Shown here one piece after another: positions 32,334 to 45,362 of a stretch of DNA of 64,000 nt; the stretch's first letter is position 1; the number at the start of each line of letters is the position of its first letter. Both the position numbers and the translations under genes were made by a program. The notes beneath the pieces are model-generated. The model ran no database searches, was not told the origin of the DNA, and saw nothing but the letters and a program-made list of their open reading frames with translations. This stretch comes from Areca catechu (taxonomy: Eukaryota; Streptophyta; Magnoliopsida; Arecales; Arecaceae): assembly GCA_021397845.1 (NCBI GenBank), contig CM038039.1:180084526-180148525 (forward strand), given 5' to 3'.

Positions 32334-34055
32334 ATGGCAGTCCCTTTAGGTTCTAGTATTGTTAAGGGTCAAGCATCAAATAGACTGCCCTTTTTTAATG
32401 GCACGAATTACACGTATTGAAAAACCCACTTGAGAATTTATATACATTCAATAGATTATAATCTTTGGAAAGTTGTAGTAAAAGGTCTCCATTTTCCTTC
32501 CATGATGGTTAATGGTATTTCCATTCCAAAACTAGAAGAGGATTGGGATAAAAATGATATTAAGCAATTGAAGCTTAATACTAAAGCTATGAACTTGCTC
32601 TATTGTGCATTGGATCCTATTAAATTTAATAGGATATCCACATGCACATCCGCAAAAAAAATTTGGGATACGCTTGAGGTTATTCATGAGGGTACCCATC
32701 AAGTGAAGAATATTAAAGTAAATATTCTTGTACATACATATGAAATGTTTAGAATGGAGCTTAATGAATCTATAACTAATATGTATACTAGATTTACTAA
32801 TATTATTAATGGTATAGAAGTCTTGGGAAGGTTATGTCTAACGCTGATCTTATAAATATAATTCTCAGGTCATTGCCAACATCTTGGGATCCGAAAGTCA
32901 TAGCAATTCAAGAAGCTAAAGATGTTGAGACACTTTTCTTGGAGCAACTTGTCGGTTCACTCATGACTTATGAGTTAAACTTGAAATAAAAGGCAATGGA
33001 TGCAGATAGAAAGAAGAAGACCATCACATTCAAATCCACTACACCAAATGAGTCTTCAAGTGAAGAATTAGAAGAAGGAGAAAATGAGGATGAAGAGGCT
33101 ATAATGGCAAGAAAATTTAGAAGATTCATGAGGAAGAAAAAGTTCTCAGTCAAAAAGAAGCCATACAAAGGTGAGCCTACCAAGGACAAAGGCAAAGAAA
33201 AGGAAAAGGAGAAGGAGAAGGATCAACCTATTTGCTTTGAGTGTAAGAAGCCTGGATATTATAAATTTGATTGTTCTCTTCTTAAGAAATTCAAGAAGAA
33301 GTTTAAAAAGAAAGCAATGATGGCCACATGGAGTGATAGTGAAGACTCTAGCTCAGAGAAAGAACAACCAGAAGTAGCCAACCTTTGCCTAATGGCTCAA
33401 GAAGATGAGGTACAATCAAAACTTGAACCTGCATTTATATTTGATGAACTTAGAGATACTTTTGATGAACTCATGCATGAATACAAATTGTTGAAAATTG
33501 AAAATAAAAAAGTTAAAAAAGCATGCTAATTCATTTTCTCATGAAAACACCAATCTTGCAAATGAAAATAATGATTTAAAAACTAAGATTGATGTTTTAG
33601 AAAAATAAAAGAATGCTTTATCCATGAAAATAAAAGTTTTGAAAACACCAAAGGCTATTGTTATAAATAATGAACTCTTAAAGAAAAACAAAGACCTTGA
33701 GATAGAAAATAAGAAATTCAAAGAAGAGCTTGACAAAGTTAAACCTTTTATTGAAAAATTTATATTTAGTTTTGAAAAGTTGAATTTATTATTGAACAAT
33801 CAAAGAGTTGTATTTGATAAAGCAGGACTTGATTACAAGCAATAAAAGAAACAAAGATTTTTCAAGAAATTCTTTGTTCATGCATCATCTAATGTTACTT
33901 GTTTTAGTTGTAGAAAATTTGGACATAAATCATATCAGTGTGACCTAAGAAAGTTAAATAATTCTAGAAATGTTTGGGTTCCAAAAGGAACCACCATTAG
34001 TACTAACCCTAAAGGACCCAAGATAGCTTGGATACCTAAAATGAAAACTTGATCT
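32334..34055 (+). pseudogene. gag of Copia element C
   Basis: From ATG 32334 the frame reads a UBN2-type Gag (LRIYIHSIDYNLWKVV, KLEEDWDKND, ALDPIKFNRISTC, IWDTLEVIHEG), then a basic KEKEKEKEKD region. A first knuckle follows, CFECKKPGYYKFDC, in which the zinc-binding His is Tyr. After it come a long Lys/Glu coiled-coil stretch (33430-33840) and a second, complete knuckle CFSCRKFGHKSYQC (about 33898-33940). Defects: TGA replaces a Trp codon near 32416, a frame shift lies near 32830, and further stops are present. Gag would form the element's capsid. Confidence 0.82.
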
Positions 34056-34069
34056 ATTTTGCAGGCGTG

Positions 34070-35521
34070 TCTTGCAACTAAAGAGAAGAAAAGATTATAG
34101 TATCTTGATAGTGGTTGCTCAAGACACATGACCAGAAATGTAAAGCAATTCACTTCTCTAGAAGCTATAAATGGTGGAAATATGACATTTGGTGATAATG
34201 GTAAAGAAAAAATCATCGATATCGATAAAGTCCATATCATCCCCTCTACTTATGTTGATAATGTTTTACTTGTTGATGGATTAAAACATAATTTACTTAG
34301 TATTAGTCGGTTTTACGATAAAGGCTATAAAGTAGTTTTTGAATCATCTCTTTGCATGGTATCTAGTCTTGATGATAATGAAGTGAAACTCATTGAAAAT
34401 AGGTATGGCAATATCTATCTTGTTAATCTTGATAATTTACCTTTACAAGATGGTGAATGCCTGTTGCAATGAATGCCATAATTATTGAGACTAGTTGGCT
34501 TTGGCATCGTAGATTAGGTCATGCAAGCATGCATCTACTTTATAAACTATGTAAAAAGGATTTAGTTAAAGATTTACCAAAACTTATATTTGAAAAACAT
34601 AAAATTTATAAAGCTTGTCAATTTGGAAATCAACAAGAACATCTTTTAAAACTAAAGGAAAGGTTTCAACTTGTAGGCCACTAGAACTACTCTATATGGA
34701 TTTCTTTGGACCAACTAGGACCACAAGCCTAGGAGGTAAGAGATATGGACTAGTCATAGTGGATGATTTCTCTTGATTTATATATGTTCTATTTTTAGCA
34801 CATAAAGATGAATCCTTTTCGGCTTTTACGAAGTTTTATTGAAAGGTTTCAAATGAAAAAGGTACTTCTATCATTTGTATTCAAAGTGACCATGGAATTG
34901 AATTTGAAAATCAAGATTTTGAAAATTTTTGTAATGAAAAAGGGATTGAACATAATTTTTTTGCACCTCGAACACCTCAACAAAATAGGATAGTAGAAAG
35001 AAAAAATCAAACTTTAGAAGAAATTTCATGCAAATGCTTTGCGAAAATGATCTATCGAGATATTTTTGGACAGAAGCTATTAATACTACTTGTTATATTT
35101 TAAATCATATTTGAATCAAACCAATTTTAAAGAAAACTCCATATAAGCTTTGGAAAGAAAGAAAACCTATTTTAAAGTATTTTTGGATTTTTGGTTGCCA
35201 ATGCTTTATTTTAAATAATGGAAAAGATAATTTAGATAAATTTGATGCCAAGTCAGATGAAGGTATCTTTTTAAGATACTCTACATCTAGCAAGGCATAC
35301 AAAGTTTTTAACAAAAGAATACTTGTAGTAGAAGAGTCTATGCATGTAGTATTTGAAGAGTCCACTAATAAGTCATCTAGAAAAGAGGATATTTCTAATG
35401 AATGTGCAGGTGTTGAAGGACTTAAAAAGCTAACTTTAGATGATCCCCCTTCTAAAGAAAGTGAAGAAGATCGAAAAAAGAAGAATGAAGAAGAAGCCAC
35501 AAGATCTTCACCAAAGAATCT
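34070..35521 (+). pseudogene. pol of element C, part 1: protease and integrase
   Basis: YLDSGCSRHMT at about 34100 is the Copia protease active site. GAG-pre-integrase sequence follows (LVDGLKHNLLSISRF, WHRRLGHASMHLLYKLCKKD, with YKACQFGNQ in place of the usual CxxC). The integrase core shows GLVIVDDFS, SDHGIEFEN, and TPQQNRIVERKNQTL as the Asp/Asp/Glu blocks. Stops and shifts break it repeatedly. It is cut at AATCT (35517-35521) by the short Copia derivative; pol resumes at 38642. Confidence 0.85.
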
Positions 35522-36904
35522 TGTAGTCTAAGGATGATGCAACCCAAGAGGGGGGGTGAATTGGACTTTAAAAGTTTTTTGCAAGACTTCAAATAATGTG
35601 CTAATTCAAAGCATGTGTTTGTGAGCATGATAATAAAGTACAGCAAAAATAAAAAAATAAATGTAAGAATAAAAATAATCACAAACATATCAAGTTTATA
35701 GTAGTTCGGTGCACTCCAAGGCACCTACATCCACTCCCCAAGTTTCTCTTGGGAATTCACTATAATCACCAAGATTATAGCCAACTTGTCTTCCGGGCTC
35801 ACAAGTCAAAACCCCTTGGTTTTTATGGGCTCACCAAAAATTCCTTGGTTTTGCGGCCTAACAAAGAACCTAGTTGGTTTTACGGGCTCACTAACAACCT
35901 AGTTGGCTTTACAGGCTTACCAATAACCTTGATGGTTTTCTAGGCTAAGCAACAACCCAACTTGTTTTCACGGGCTCATAAGTCAAAATCCTTGTTGATT
36001 TTTATCACATAAGCTCACCAACAATCTAAATAGTTTTTTCAAGACTCACTATCAACCTAGCTAGTTTTAATTCCATTGAAACTAGTAAGCAATACAAGTA
36101 CAAGAATAACAATAAAAATATAAAAGCTTTCTTACAAAAAGTGGATTTGTCTTTAAGGCACTTGATTGTTGTGTTGAGCTTGTCGCCATATTGTAGAAGC
36201 TTCAATGGATCTTGAAGATGCCACTCTTGGAAGCTCCCTCTTCATTTTGAATCCTTGGAGGCTCGACACTCTCAATATTGAATCCTTAAAAATTCTTTAC
36301 ATATTTTTTCTTGTAAACCAAAGGATTTGTCATTCAAACCATGTATTCTTGCTATCAATCCATTTCTTTTTTTTCTCTTAAGCTTGGTGGTGTTTAAATA
36401 GCCCTCCAAACCTTATTTGACTGTTTGTAACTGTTGGAAGGGAAATTATAGCCATTGGAGCCAAGTTGGGAAAGTTCTGCACTTCAGAAAAACTAGCCAT
36501 TACAGTCTAAGTGTCAACACTTGATCTTCATGAGTAGATACTTGGTTTCCATGAGTTGATACTTGATCAAAAATATCTTCTGAAGTCTTCTGCTCTACAT
36601 TGATGAGTTGACACTTCATCTGGTGAGTTGATACTTTAGTTTCGTGAGTCGACACTTGACCAAACTCCTGAAATCATCATGTTTTGTATCCTATTTAGTC
36701 TCAGGCATTGAGTCGATACTTCACTGTTCATGAGTCGACACTTGAGTCGATACTTGGATTTCATGAGTCAAAACTTGGCTACACCAGTGCTAAAATTTTT
36801 TCAAAATTAAATCTTGAGTACCTATATTTGATTTACATTCTTAATACATAATTAGTAGTTAAATATACTTAAGTGTTTTGTCATAATCAAAACCAGAGTC
36901 AATA
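35522..36904 (-). repeat. 3' LTR of minimal Copia derivative
   Basis: Plus-strand ends TGTAGTCTAAGGATGATGC and CCAGAGTCAATA. It contains GAGTCGACACTTG-like motifs (36510-36780) and the GGCTCACCAAAAA...CTTGGTTTT array (35790-36070). Confidence 0.83.
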
Positions 36905-37198
36905 ATCTTTCCCTTTTTGATAATGACAAAATCTTTAAGTATATAAACAAGGTAAGCTTAAAAATAAATATAACATGCTCCAAAAGATTAACTATAAGTA
37001 TAGAGCAATGTAACATTAAAAAAAAATTGAGTTCCCCCTCAAAATATGATCTAAAAATTGATTTTTCAAAAGCTCTCCCTCAACATATGATTTGTAAATT
37101 CATTTCAAAAATTTTCAAAAATTTCAAACTTGGGCTGCCATGATCTTTAACTCAAAATCGTTAGATTTTCAAAAAGAGTACCATACTCTAATACCAAT

Positions 37199-38641
37199 TG
37201 TTGCCCAAGGTGATGATGCAACCCAAGAGGGGGGGTGAATTGGACTTTAAAATTTTTTTGCAAGACTTCAAATAATGTGCCAATTCAAAGCATGTATTTG
37301 TGAGCATGATAATAAAGTGCAGCAAAAATAAAGAAATAAATACAAGAATAAAACTAATCACAAACACATCAAGTTTATAGTGGTTCGGTTCACTCCAAGG
37401 CACCTACATCCACTCCCCAAGTTCTCCTTGGAAATTCACTATAATCACCAAGATTACAGCCAACTTGTTTTTCCGGCTCACAAGTCAAAATCCCTTGGTT
37501 TTCACAGGCTAACAAAAAATCCCTTGATTTTCACGAGCTCACCAAAAATCCCTTGGTTTTGCGGGCTAACCAAAAACCTATTTGATTTTATGGGCTCACC
37601 AACAACCTAGTTGGTTTTATGGGCTCACCAACAATCTTGATAGTTTTTCGGGCTAACCAACAACCCAACTTGTTTTCACGGGCTCACAAGTCAAAACTCT
37701 TATTGGTTTTTATCACATAGGCTCACCAACAACTTATATAATTTTTTAAGGCTCACCATCAACCTAGATACTAGTTTCAATTCCATTAAAACTAGTGAGC
37801 AATACAAGTACAAGAATAACAATGAAAATATAAAAGCTTTCTTACAAAAAATGGATTTATCTTTGAGGTACTTGATCGTTGCGTTGAGCTTGTCTCCATG
37901 TTGTAGAAGCTTCAATGGATGCTTGAAGATGCCACTCTTGGAAGCTCCCTTTTCATTTTGAATTCTTGGAGGCTCAACACTCTCAATATTGAATCCTTAA
38001 AAACTTTTTACATATTTTTTCTTATAAACCAAAGGATTTATCATTCAAACCATGTATTCTCGCTATCAGTCCATTTCTTTTTTTTTCCTTAAGCTTGGTG
38101 GTGTTTAAATAGCCCTCCAAACCTTATTTGATCATTTGTGATCGTTAGAGGAGAAATTATAGCCGTTGGAGCCAAGTTGGGAAAGTTCTACACTTCAAAA
38201 AAACTAGCCATTACAGTCCAAGTGTCGACACTTGATCTTCATGAGTCGATACCTTGATTCAACACTTGGTTTTCATGAGTCGACACTTGACCAAAAATAT
38301 CGTCTGAAGTCTTCTACTCTGCACTGGTGAGTCGATAATTCATCTGGTGAGTCGACACCTTGAGTCGACACTTTAGTTCCGTGAGTCGACACTTGACCAA
38401 ACTCCTAAAATCATCATATTTTGTATCTTGTTTGGTCTCAGGCCTTGAGTCGACACTTCACTATTCATGAGTCGACACTTGAGCTGATACTTGGATTTCA
38501 TGAGTCGACACTTGGCTGCACTAGTACTAAAATTTCTTCAAAATTAAATCTTGAGTACCTATATCTGATTTACACACTTAATACATAGTTAGTACTCAAA
38601 TATACTTAAGTATTTTGTCATAATCAAAATCAGAGTCAACA
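37199..38641 (-). repeat. 5' LTR of minimal Copia derivative
   Basis: Plus-strand ends TGTTGCCCAAGGTGATGATGC and CAGAGTCAACA. It aligns along its length with 35522-36904, with scattered substitutions and some added GTCGA-type motifs (38215-38515). Confidence 0.85.
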
Positions 38642-40280
38642 AATCTACCTAAAGAATGGAGGTATGCTCATGGACAAACTAAGAAATTAATCTTAGAAGA
38701 TCTATCAAAAGGGATAAGAACTAGATCCTCTATTAGAAATGAATATGATTATATTGCTTTTATTTTATAAATTGAACCTAAATATATTGAAGAAGCTGAA
38801 AGAGACTCAAACTAGATGATTGCTATGCAAGAGGAACTAAATCAATTTGAAAAAAATAAAGTTTGGACACTAATGGAAAGACCATCTAATGATTCAATAA
38901 TTGGTACTAAATGGGTGTATAGAAATAAATTAGATGAAAATGGTATAGTAACAAGAAATAAGGCTAGACTGGTAGCTAAGGATTACAATCAAGAGAAAGA
39001 AATTGATTTTTATGAAATCTTTGCTCTAATAGCTAGACTTGAAGCAATTAGATTACTATTAGCATTTGCATGTTTTATGGATTTCAAACTATTCCAAATG
39101 GATGTTAAAAGTATATTTTTTAATGGTTATATTGCCAAAGAAGTTTTTGTTGAACAACCACCTGATTTTGAAAATCATGCACGTCCTGATCATGTTTTCA
39201 AACTACATAAAGCACTTTATGGTTTAAAGCAAGCCCCCCATGCATGGTATGAAAGATTTAGTAAATTATTATTAAAAATGATTTTACTAGAGGTCATGTT
39301 GATACAATTCTTTTTTAAAGAAAAAGGTTGATGATCTCTTAGTAGTACAAATCCATGTAGATGATATTATCTTTGGTTCTACTAATGAATCTCTTTGTCA
39401 AGAATTTGCAAAGCTAATGCAGGGAGAGTTCGAGATGAGCATGATAGAAGAATTGAGCTGCTTCCTCGGACTCTAGATTAAATAAACAAGTGAAGGGATC
39501 TTCATCAACCAAGCTAAATATACAAAGATCTTAAAAAAGTTTGGGATGGAGAAGACTAAACCTATTGGTACACCTATGAGCTCTTCATGTAAGCTTGATA
39601 AGGATGAATCTGGTAAAAAAGTTGATCAAAAATTTTATAAAGGCATCATTGGATCATTACTATACTTAACTGCCACTAAACCAGATATTATGTTTAGTGC
39701 ATGCATGTGTGCTAGATATCAGTTTGAGCCTAAGAAATTATATTTAATGGCTGTTAAGTGCATACTTAGATATTTATCTGAAACTATTAATATTGGATTA
39801 TGGTACTCTAAGAATTCAGCTATTGATTTAATTATATATTCTGATGCTGATTTTGCTGGCTGTAAGTTAGATAAAAAAAGTACTTCTAGAACTTGTCAAT
39901 TTCTTGGAGTTAACTTAATCTCATGGTTTAGCAAGAAACAAAATTCAGTTGCACTATCAATAGCTGAGGCTAAATATATTGCAGCTGAAAGTTGTTGTCC
40001 TCAAATCTTGTGGATTAAGTAATAACTTGAGAATTTTGGCATCAAACTAACTAAGAAACCAATAAGACGTGATAACATTAGTGCTATAAACTTAACTAAA
40101 AATCCAGTTCAACACTCAAAAAGTAGGTACATTAAAATTAGACATCATTTTATTAGGGATCATATTCAAAACAATGATGTAATGCTTGAATTTGTTTGCA
40201 CTGAAATGCAATTAGCTAATATACTTACCAAGCCACTCCATGAAGATAGGTTCAGTATGATTAGAAGGAATTAGAGGTCA
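38642..40280 (+). pseudogene. pol of element C, part 2: reverse transcriptase and RNase H
   Basis: Resumes with LPKEWRYAHGQTKKLI. Reverse transcriptase blocks are readable: TKWVYRNKLDENGIVTRNKA, QMDVKSIFFNG, ALYGLKQAPHAWYERF, and VQIHVDDIIFGSTN as the catalytic YVDD equivalent. RNase H follows (IIYSDADFAGCKLDKKSTSR, WFSKKQNSVALSIAEAKYIA), ending with ILTKPLHEDRF. Stops, and a shift after the RT thumb region, destroy it. At 40284 the element is interrupted by chromovirus F; the last codons continue at 46705. Confidence 0.87.
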
Positions 40281-40284
40281 TTAA

Positions 40285-41641
40285 TGATAGGGGCAGTAAT
40301 AATAAGAATATATACTTTGATTAACTAACTTTATTTTTACAGCTATAGTTAATAAAATCTTAAGCCATGAAACAAATCCCAAATTTTCTTGAAGCATACT
40401 CATGAGTCAACACATGGAAGAAGACAATTTTTTCATGAGTCGACTCAAGCTCAAAGCATGATGGAAAGCCACCTCTTCAAAGCCCAATTCAAGCCACTCA
40501 AGCCCAATTCAAGCCAAGACTTGAAGTCAAAATTTTTACATGGGGGGACACCTCATCAAGAAACCTTGGGGGAAAAGAAATTACACTACATCAAGACTTT
40601 TATGGGGAACATAAAGATACCTTCCAACAAGTGACATGTGGGGTGCCACCTTTAATGACACCTAGGCCTCCATATCAGCATTTGACAACCACATGAAGAC
40701 CTTTTAGAATGCCACATGTCAAGTGGTTGTGACATTTTACCAATAATTTGTTGTTAGTTAAAACCACTTACCTAAAAATTATTGGAGTGAACTAAGCCAT
40801 CCTTATCCCCTCCTCACCATCCTTGGATGAAATTCTTAGCATTGGATCCTATAAATAGGGCCCCTAGGCTCTCATTATATTCATTCTATGCTATGATTTG
40901 AGTTAATAAAAGGATTGTTTCCTTGTGTTCTAGTTTTCTTGAGTTCTAGTTTTCTTGAGTTCTTGTTTGGAGTGAAAGTTTTCTTGCTAGTTTGAGTGTG
41001 TAGATCCTTATCCAAGGAGAGAATAAGAATTTTTTAAGTTTGAGTTTGAGAGTGAAGAGTGCTTTTGCAAGGAGTAAAGGATGGAATGTCCATTGATGGA
41101 TATATGATCAAGCTCCAAGTCCCAAGCCATCGGCCAGTTTCTTCTTCTTCCTTTTTTCTTTGTTTCCATTCCAACTCCAATTCTTCTTCCATGTCTAATC
41201 TCAAATTTTTTTGCAGGTTCTCTTAGGTTCCTAGGTCAAGGATGAAGGTCTCCATGCCATGGATCAAGGTTAAGATGAGTCTCAAAGTAGAGAGTGCCAA
41301 TCTTGACTTCTAGGTCTCAATCCTTGAGTGATGAGAGCTCCTTCCACCAAATAATTAGCCATCATTGTTGGTAGGAAAACTCTTTCTAAGCTTCATTAGA
41401 TCTGATCATTTGAAGGTTAACTTGCTCTAGTAGTGATGGTTTCCTTGCCATGAAGATTCAAATCCTTATTTTGAACTAGATCTACATTGCGGTTCTTAAA
41501 AATTAGATCAACTAGTCTCCTTATAAAAATTCTTTTCTTGGATTAATTTAGCTCATTTATTTGATAATTAATTACTCAAGTTTGCTTGCTAGTTAGCTTG
41601 CTAAAACTCTCCATTCATCATTTTATTTTCGTTCCTTATCA
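40285..41641 (+). repeat. 5' LTR of element F
   Basis: Starts TGATAGGGGCAGTAATAATAAG, cut here at TGATAGGGGCAG, and ends TTCCTTATCA. It aligns closely with 45363-46704 and is followed after six bases by TGGTATCAGAGC. It includes ATCCTATAAATAGGGCCCC (about 40847), a TATAAATA promoter-like box also present in the other LTR. Confidence 0.85.
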
Positions 41642-41647
41642 ATTTTT

Positions 41648-41659
41648 TGGTATCAGAGC
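41648..41659 (+). other. Primer-binding site of element F
   Basis: Perfect TGGTATCAGAGC, initiator-Met type. Confidence 0.88.
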
Positions 41660-43150
41660 TTAAGGTTCTACTAGGTCAAGTATTTGATTGCTGAATTTCT
41701 ATTCTAATATTCACCCAAATTTTTCTCAAATTTTAGTAATTTCTTTTTCATTATAAAAAAATCCAAAAAAGTACTTTTCTAGTACCTTAGTGTGTTAAGA
41801 TTCTAAATATAAAATCAAAAAAAATATTTTCTATTTATTTCTGAATTTAAAAATATGAGTTCTTAGATTATTTCTGAAGTTCTGTCCAGAATTCTGTTTC
41901 TGCCTTCCATTTCATTTAATTTTCAAAATAATATAAAAATATTTTTTATAAATTTTTAATTTTTATATATGAGATCCAGACTTCGATTTTTATTATTTTC
42001 CACTATAAATTTGAATTTTAGAAGGATCTAGAGTTAGGAATTCAAAATCTGAATTCAGGTTGTTACGAGTTAGCTAAACTACTGGAACCTTCTAGCATGT
42101 GCTTTCAAACTACCTTCTCAACCAAAATTCGAGTTAATCTGAAGTCAAAAGTTTAAAATCAGAGAATTCTTATCTGAGAGTTAACCAAATTAGTTTTATT
42201 TTAAATTTTTGGATTTTTAAAAAGATTAAATTTTGAATTTTTAAAACTAGCTTGTTAAAAGTTGTTCCCTGCTGAAATTTTCTTTTACAACAAGCTTTCG
42301 AAACAAATTTTTAAACTAAATTTCAGGAATTAAATCTCAAAATTTAGAATTTGGAATCTTAACTGAGGGATCTAACAATTAAAATTTTATTTTATTTTTT
42401 TAAAAAAAATTTAAAATTTTAATTTAAAATTTTTTAAAACTAGTTGACTAGAAGTTGTTAGGGCTGAAACTATCTTGCAACAACTCTAACTTCTAGAATG
42501 AAATTTTAATCCTAATTCAAGATTTAAATTTTAAAATTTGATTTCTGAAATCTGGACTTCAAAATCTAAATTTTTTAATTTAATTTTTTGAATTTTAATT
42601 TTTTTTAAAATTTGGGTTTGAATCACATGTTTGTGCTAATACTAGTTGTTGTGTTAACTAGTTGATGAATTATTTGTGCATCTATTCCTAAATCTAATTA
42701 AGGGCATTTAATCATAATATAAGGGAAGGAGGTCATTACCCTTCCTTAGCCCAAAAAAATTACCTACATTTGCATTGACCTAAACCATAATTGAAATCGA
42801 GTAGGAACCTAAAACTAGGGACACCCACAAGTCGGGTTCAAGTACAAGATGAGACCAAATATTAGTTGAGTTTATACTTACTTCTTGAAATTGGTGTCTA
42901 AGGCAAGAGGTCTAATGGCAAATGCCTTAAGTGGACTTGTGATTTTTAATTAGGACCTCGTGAAAGCGAGGGAAGCCTTTCGCAACCCCACCTCTTACCT
43001 GACCAGTGGAAAAGATAATTACAACTTTAACTAGTACTTAGTCAATTCCTATATTTTGAACTTTTAGGTCTAGGAGCCCTAGAAGTTAGGTTTGTACTGC
43101 TTGTTTTAAAGCTCCATACCAATAGTCCCATACTCAGTCTATTTTTACCC

Positions 43151-44245
43151 ATGGATCCTAATCTTAAATTCTTTTTGAAAACTTTGACTAAAAAGTTTGA
43201 TACCATAAATGGGTAATTAGGGCAAATAAGAAAGGAATTAGGTCAAGTGAAGGACCATGTTGGGACACTTGAAGAGACCCCAATGACCCCCATCGAACTT
43301 GAGTCACTTAGGTCAATTCCTCGAGGTCCAAGAGTCTATCATCATGAATTCACTACTGAATACAATTCAAGATGACTTCACCGTGACTTCATAGAAGAAG
43401 CCTATAGGATCCATGCTGAGCCTGAATCACCTAGTCCACCTCCCCTTGGTCCAAGAGCCCAATGTCATGATCTCACCCCTAAGTATAATCCTAGATACCC
43501 CTACCAAGACTTTGTAGATCAGGAGGAGAGAGTCTTTAGGAATAATCAACCTTATGCACCCACTTTTGATGGAAACCCTGAGGTGTATGTCGATTGGGAA
43601 GAGAAAATGGATCAATACTTTGAATTTGATGAAATGTCGGAAGTAACAAAATGTCAATTTGCCAAATTAAAATTAATACGACATGCTAAAGCATATTAGG
43701 GAGAAGTTGAGTGAAAAAGTTATTATAGTGGGGATAAAATAAGTACTTGGAGAGAAATGAAGAGTAAATTGAAGGAAAAGTACCTAGGTAAATATTATGA
43801 GCAAAAATTTTTGGACCAATGGTACAAATTGAGACAAGATGATACACCTGTATTTGATTATATTGCCAAATTCAATAAGTATGAGGGAGATGAAGAATAG
43901 ACTAAACCCATAGAAAAATTAGAGAAAAAATCTCCTGAACCTACTGAAGAATTTAAGAATGAAATAGAATCAAAGTCTTGTCCAAATGAAGGGCTAAAAA
44001 GAGAAAATCCTAAACCCATTGAAGAATTTAAAGAAGAAGTTTATGAAGCTTGGTCTAACCTTATGGACGATTATGATCAAGAATAATTACTTGAAGATAA
44101 AATAATTACCCAGCCTAAAGGAATTAACAACGGGGATGATCAAAATGAAGTCCAAGAACAAAGCCATGAAGAACAATTTGAGGAGATAATAGAGGATCTA
44201 GAATTAATCACTGTTAAGGATTTACATCTAGAGATTAATGAATGA
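43151..44245 (+). pseudogene. gag of element F
   Basis: ATG 43151 opens MDPNLKFFLKTLTKKFDTIN, a coiled-coil N-terminus. A capsid domain of Retrotrans_gag type is legible at about 43540-43900: FDGNPEVYVDWEEKMDQYFE, then TWREMKSKLKEKYL, then QWYKLRQDDTPVFDYIAKFN. An acidic tail rich in Glu follows. Several in-frame stops make it a pseudogene. It shows what part (the capsid) the longer ORF of element B lacks. Confidence 0.8.
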
Positions 44246-44879
44246 TCACTAATGGGGTATTGACCATCAGAGAAAATCTAGAACCAATTCCAAAGGATCA
44301 ACCCCAAGAAATTGTAGAGCTTGCAAAAGAGTTTAACATGAGGATTTAAGGTGAAGAGATGGTAGGAATTGAAAGATGGAAGTATAAGAGAAGGAAGATG
44401 GAAATTGTATTCTCTGATAATTGCCCTAAGCCTGGTTCACCCTTCTAGAACATCCCCAATCCTAATCCACCCAGCTTGGACATCCACCATACAATTGATC
44501 AGGTCCCAGTAATATTCAACAGTTACTTTTGAAAGACATTATGGCATTTATTGGGAACCAAATTAAGATTCACTGCCACCTACCTAAAGTTATATGTTAG
44601 AGTTTTCAAAGCCATTTAGGAGAATATTAGAAATTAGAAATTTTTGTTTCCTAGCAATAAAGTTTAGTCCATAGATAATAAAGTCTATTTGAGCTTGTTT
44701 TGTTTTTGTTTGTCTTTTACCATTTTGTATCATTTGCATTTTTCTCTTGTCATTTGGTGTCCCATGTATAAGTATCCATGATTAAGAGAGTCATATGCAT
44801 AGCATGATTAGTAAAACAAATTTTGAGCAATAAAATTAACAAGCATATGGCTAAATTTTGTAAAAAAAAAGCCAAAGAA

Positions 44880-45320
44880 TTTCAGGAAGGAGACTCTGTC
44901 TTGATTAGGCTCAAAATGATTATATGCCCATGGTGTAGATCCTTTTCAAAATAGTAAGAAAAATTGGACCTAATATTTGCTAGATATACCATCCAACTTT
45001 AGTATCAGTTCCACTTTCAACATTTCAGATCTAGTAAAGTATAAAGAACCAACAATGATACCTAGTGAGCTATTCAAGCCTGATTCCACCTTTGAGAGTG
45101 AACCAATCCTTGAGTGTCCACCAGCCATATTACCAAAGCGACAAGACAAGATTGAGCGAATCTTAGATGACAAGATTGTCACTACTCAAAACAAAGACTA
45201 TCAATGCTACTTGGTTCACTGGCAAGGATGAACTGATTCCAAAGATTCATGGATCACTCGAGAGGACTTACAAAGAATCGACCTTGACCTCTTAGAGTAT
45301 CACCAAAGCTAGATGAATTC
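44880..45320 (+). pseudogene. Integrase tail and chromodomain remnant of element F
   Basis: FSISSTFNISDLVKYKEPT corresponds to the conserved integrase tail. KIERILDDKIVTTQNKDYQ, then CYLVHWQG, stop, DSKDSWITREDLQRIDLDLL, is a chromodomain, which in intact elements binds modified histones and guides integration. A stop after WQG and upstream frame loss inactivate it. Confidence 0.82.
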
Positions 45321-45362
45321 CTACTCGACGGAGTCAAGCCTTTTTTTTTATCCCGGGAGAAT

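Larger units (their letters stand above)
35522..38641 (-). mobile_element. Minimal Copia derivative (two LTRs, 294-bp interior)
   Basis: LTRs 35522-36904 and 37199-38641 in minus orientation, with 5-bp target duplication AATCT at 35517-35521 and 38642-38646. Between them are only 294 bp, which still contain a primer-binding site (minus strand TGGTATTAGAGT, 37185-37196) and a purine tract (minus strand AAAAAGGGAAAGA, about 36905-36917). No coding sequence is present. The LTRs are those of the same Copia group as the host element, so it was probably mobilised by such elements. It interrupts pol of element C just before its reverse transcriptase. Confidence 0.87.
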
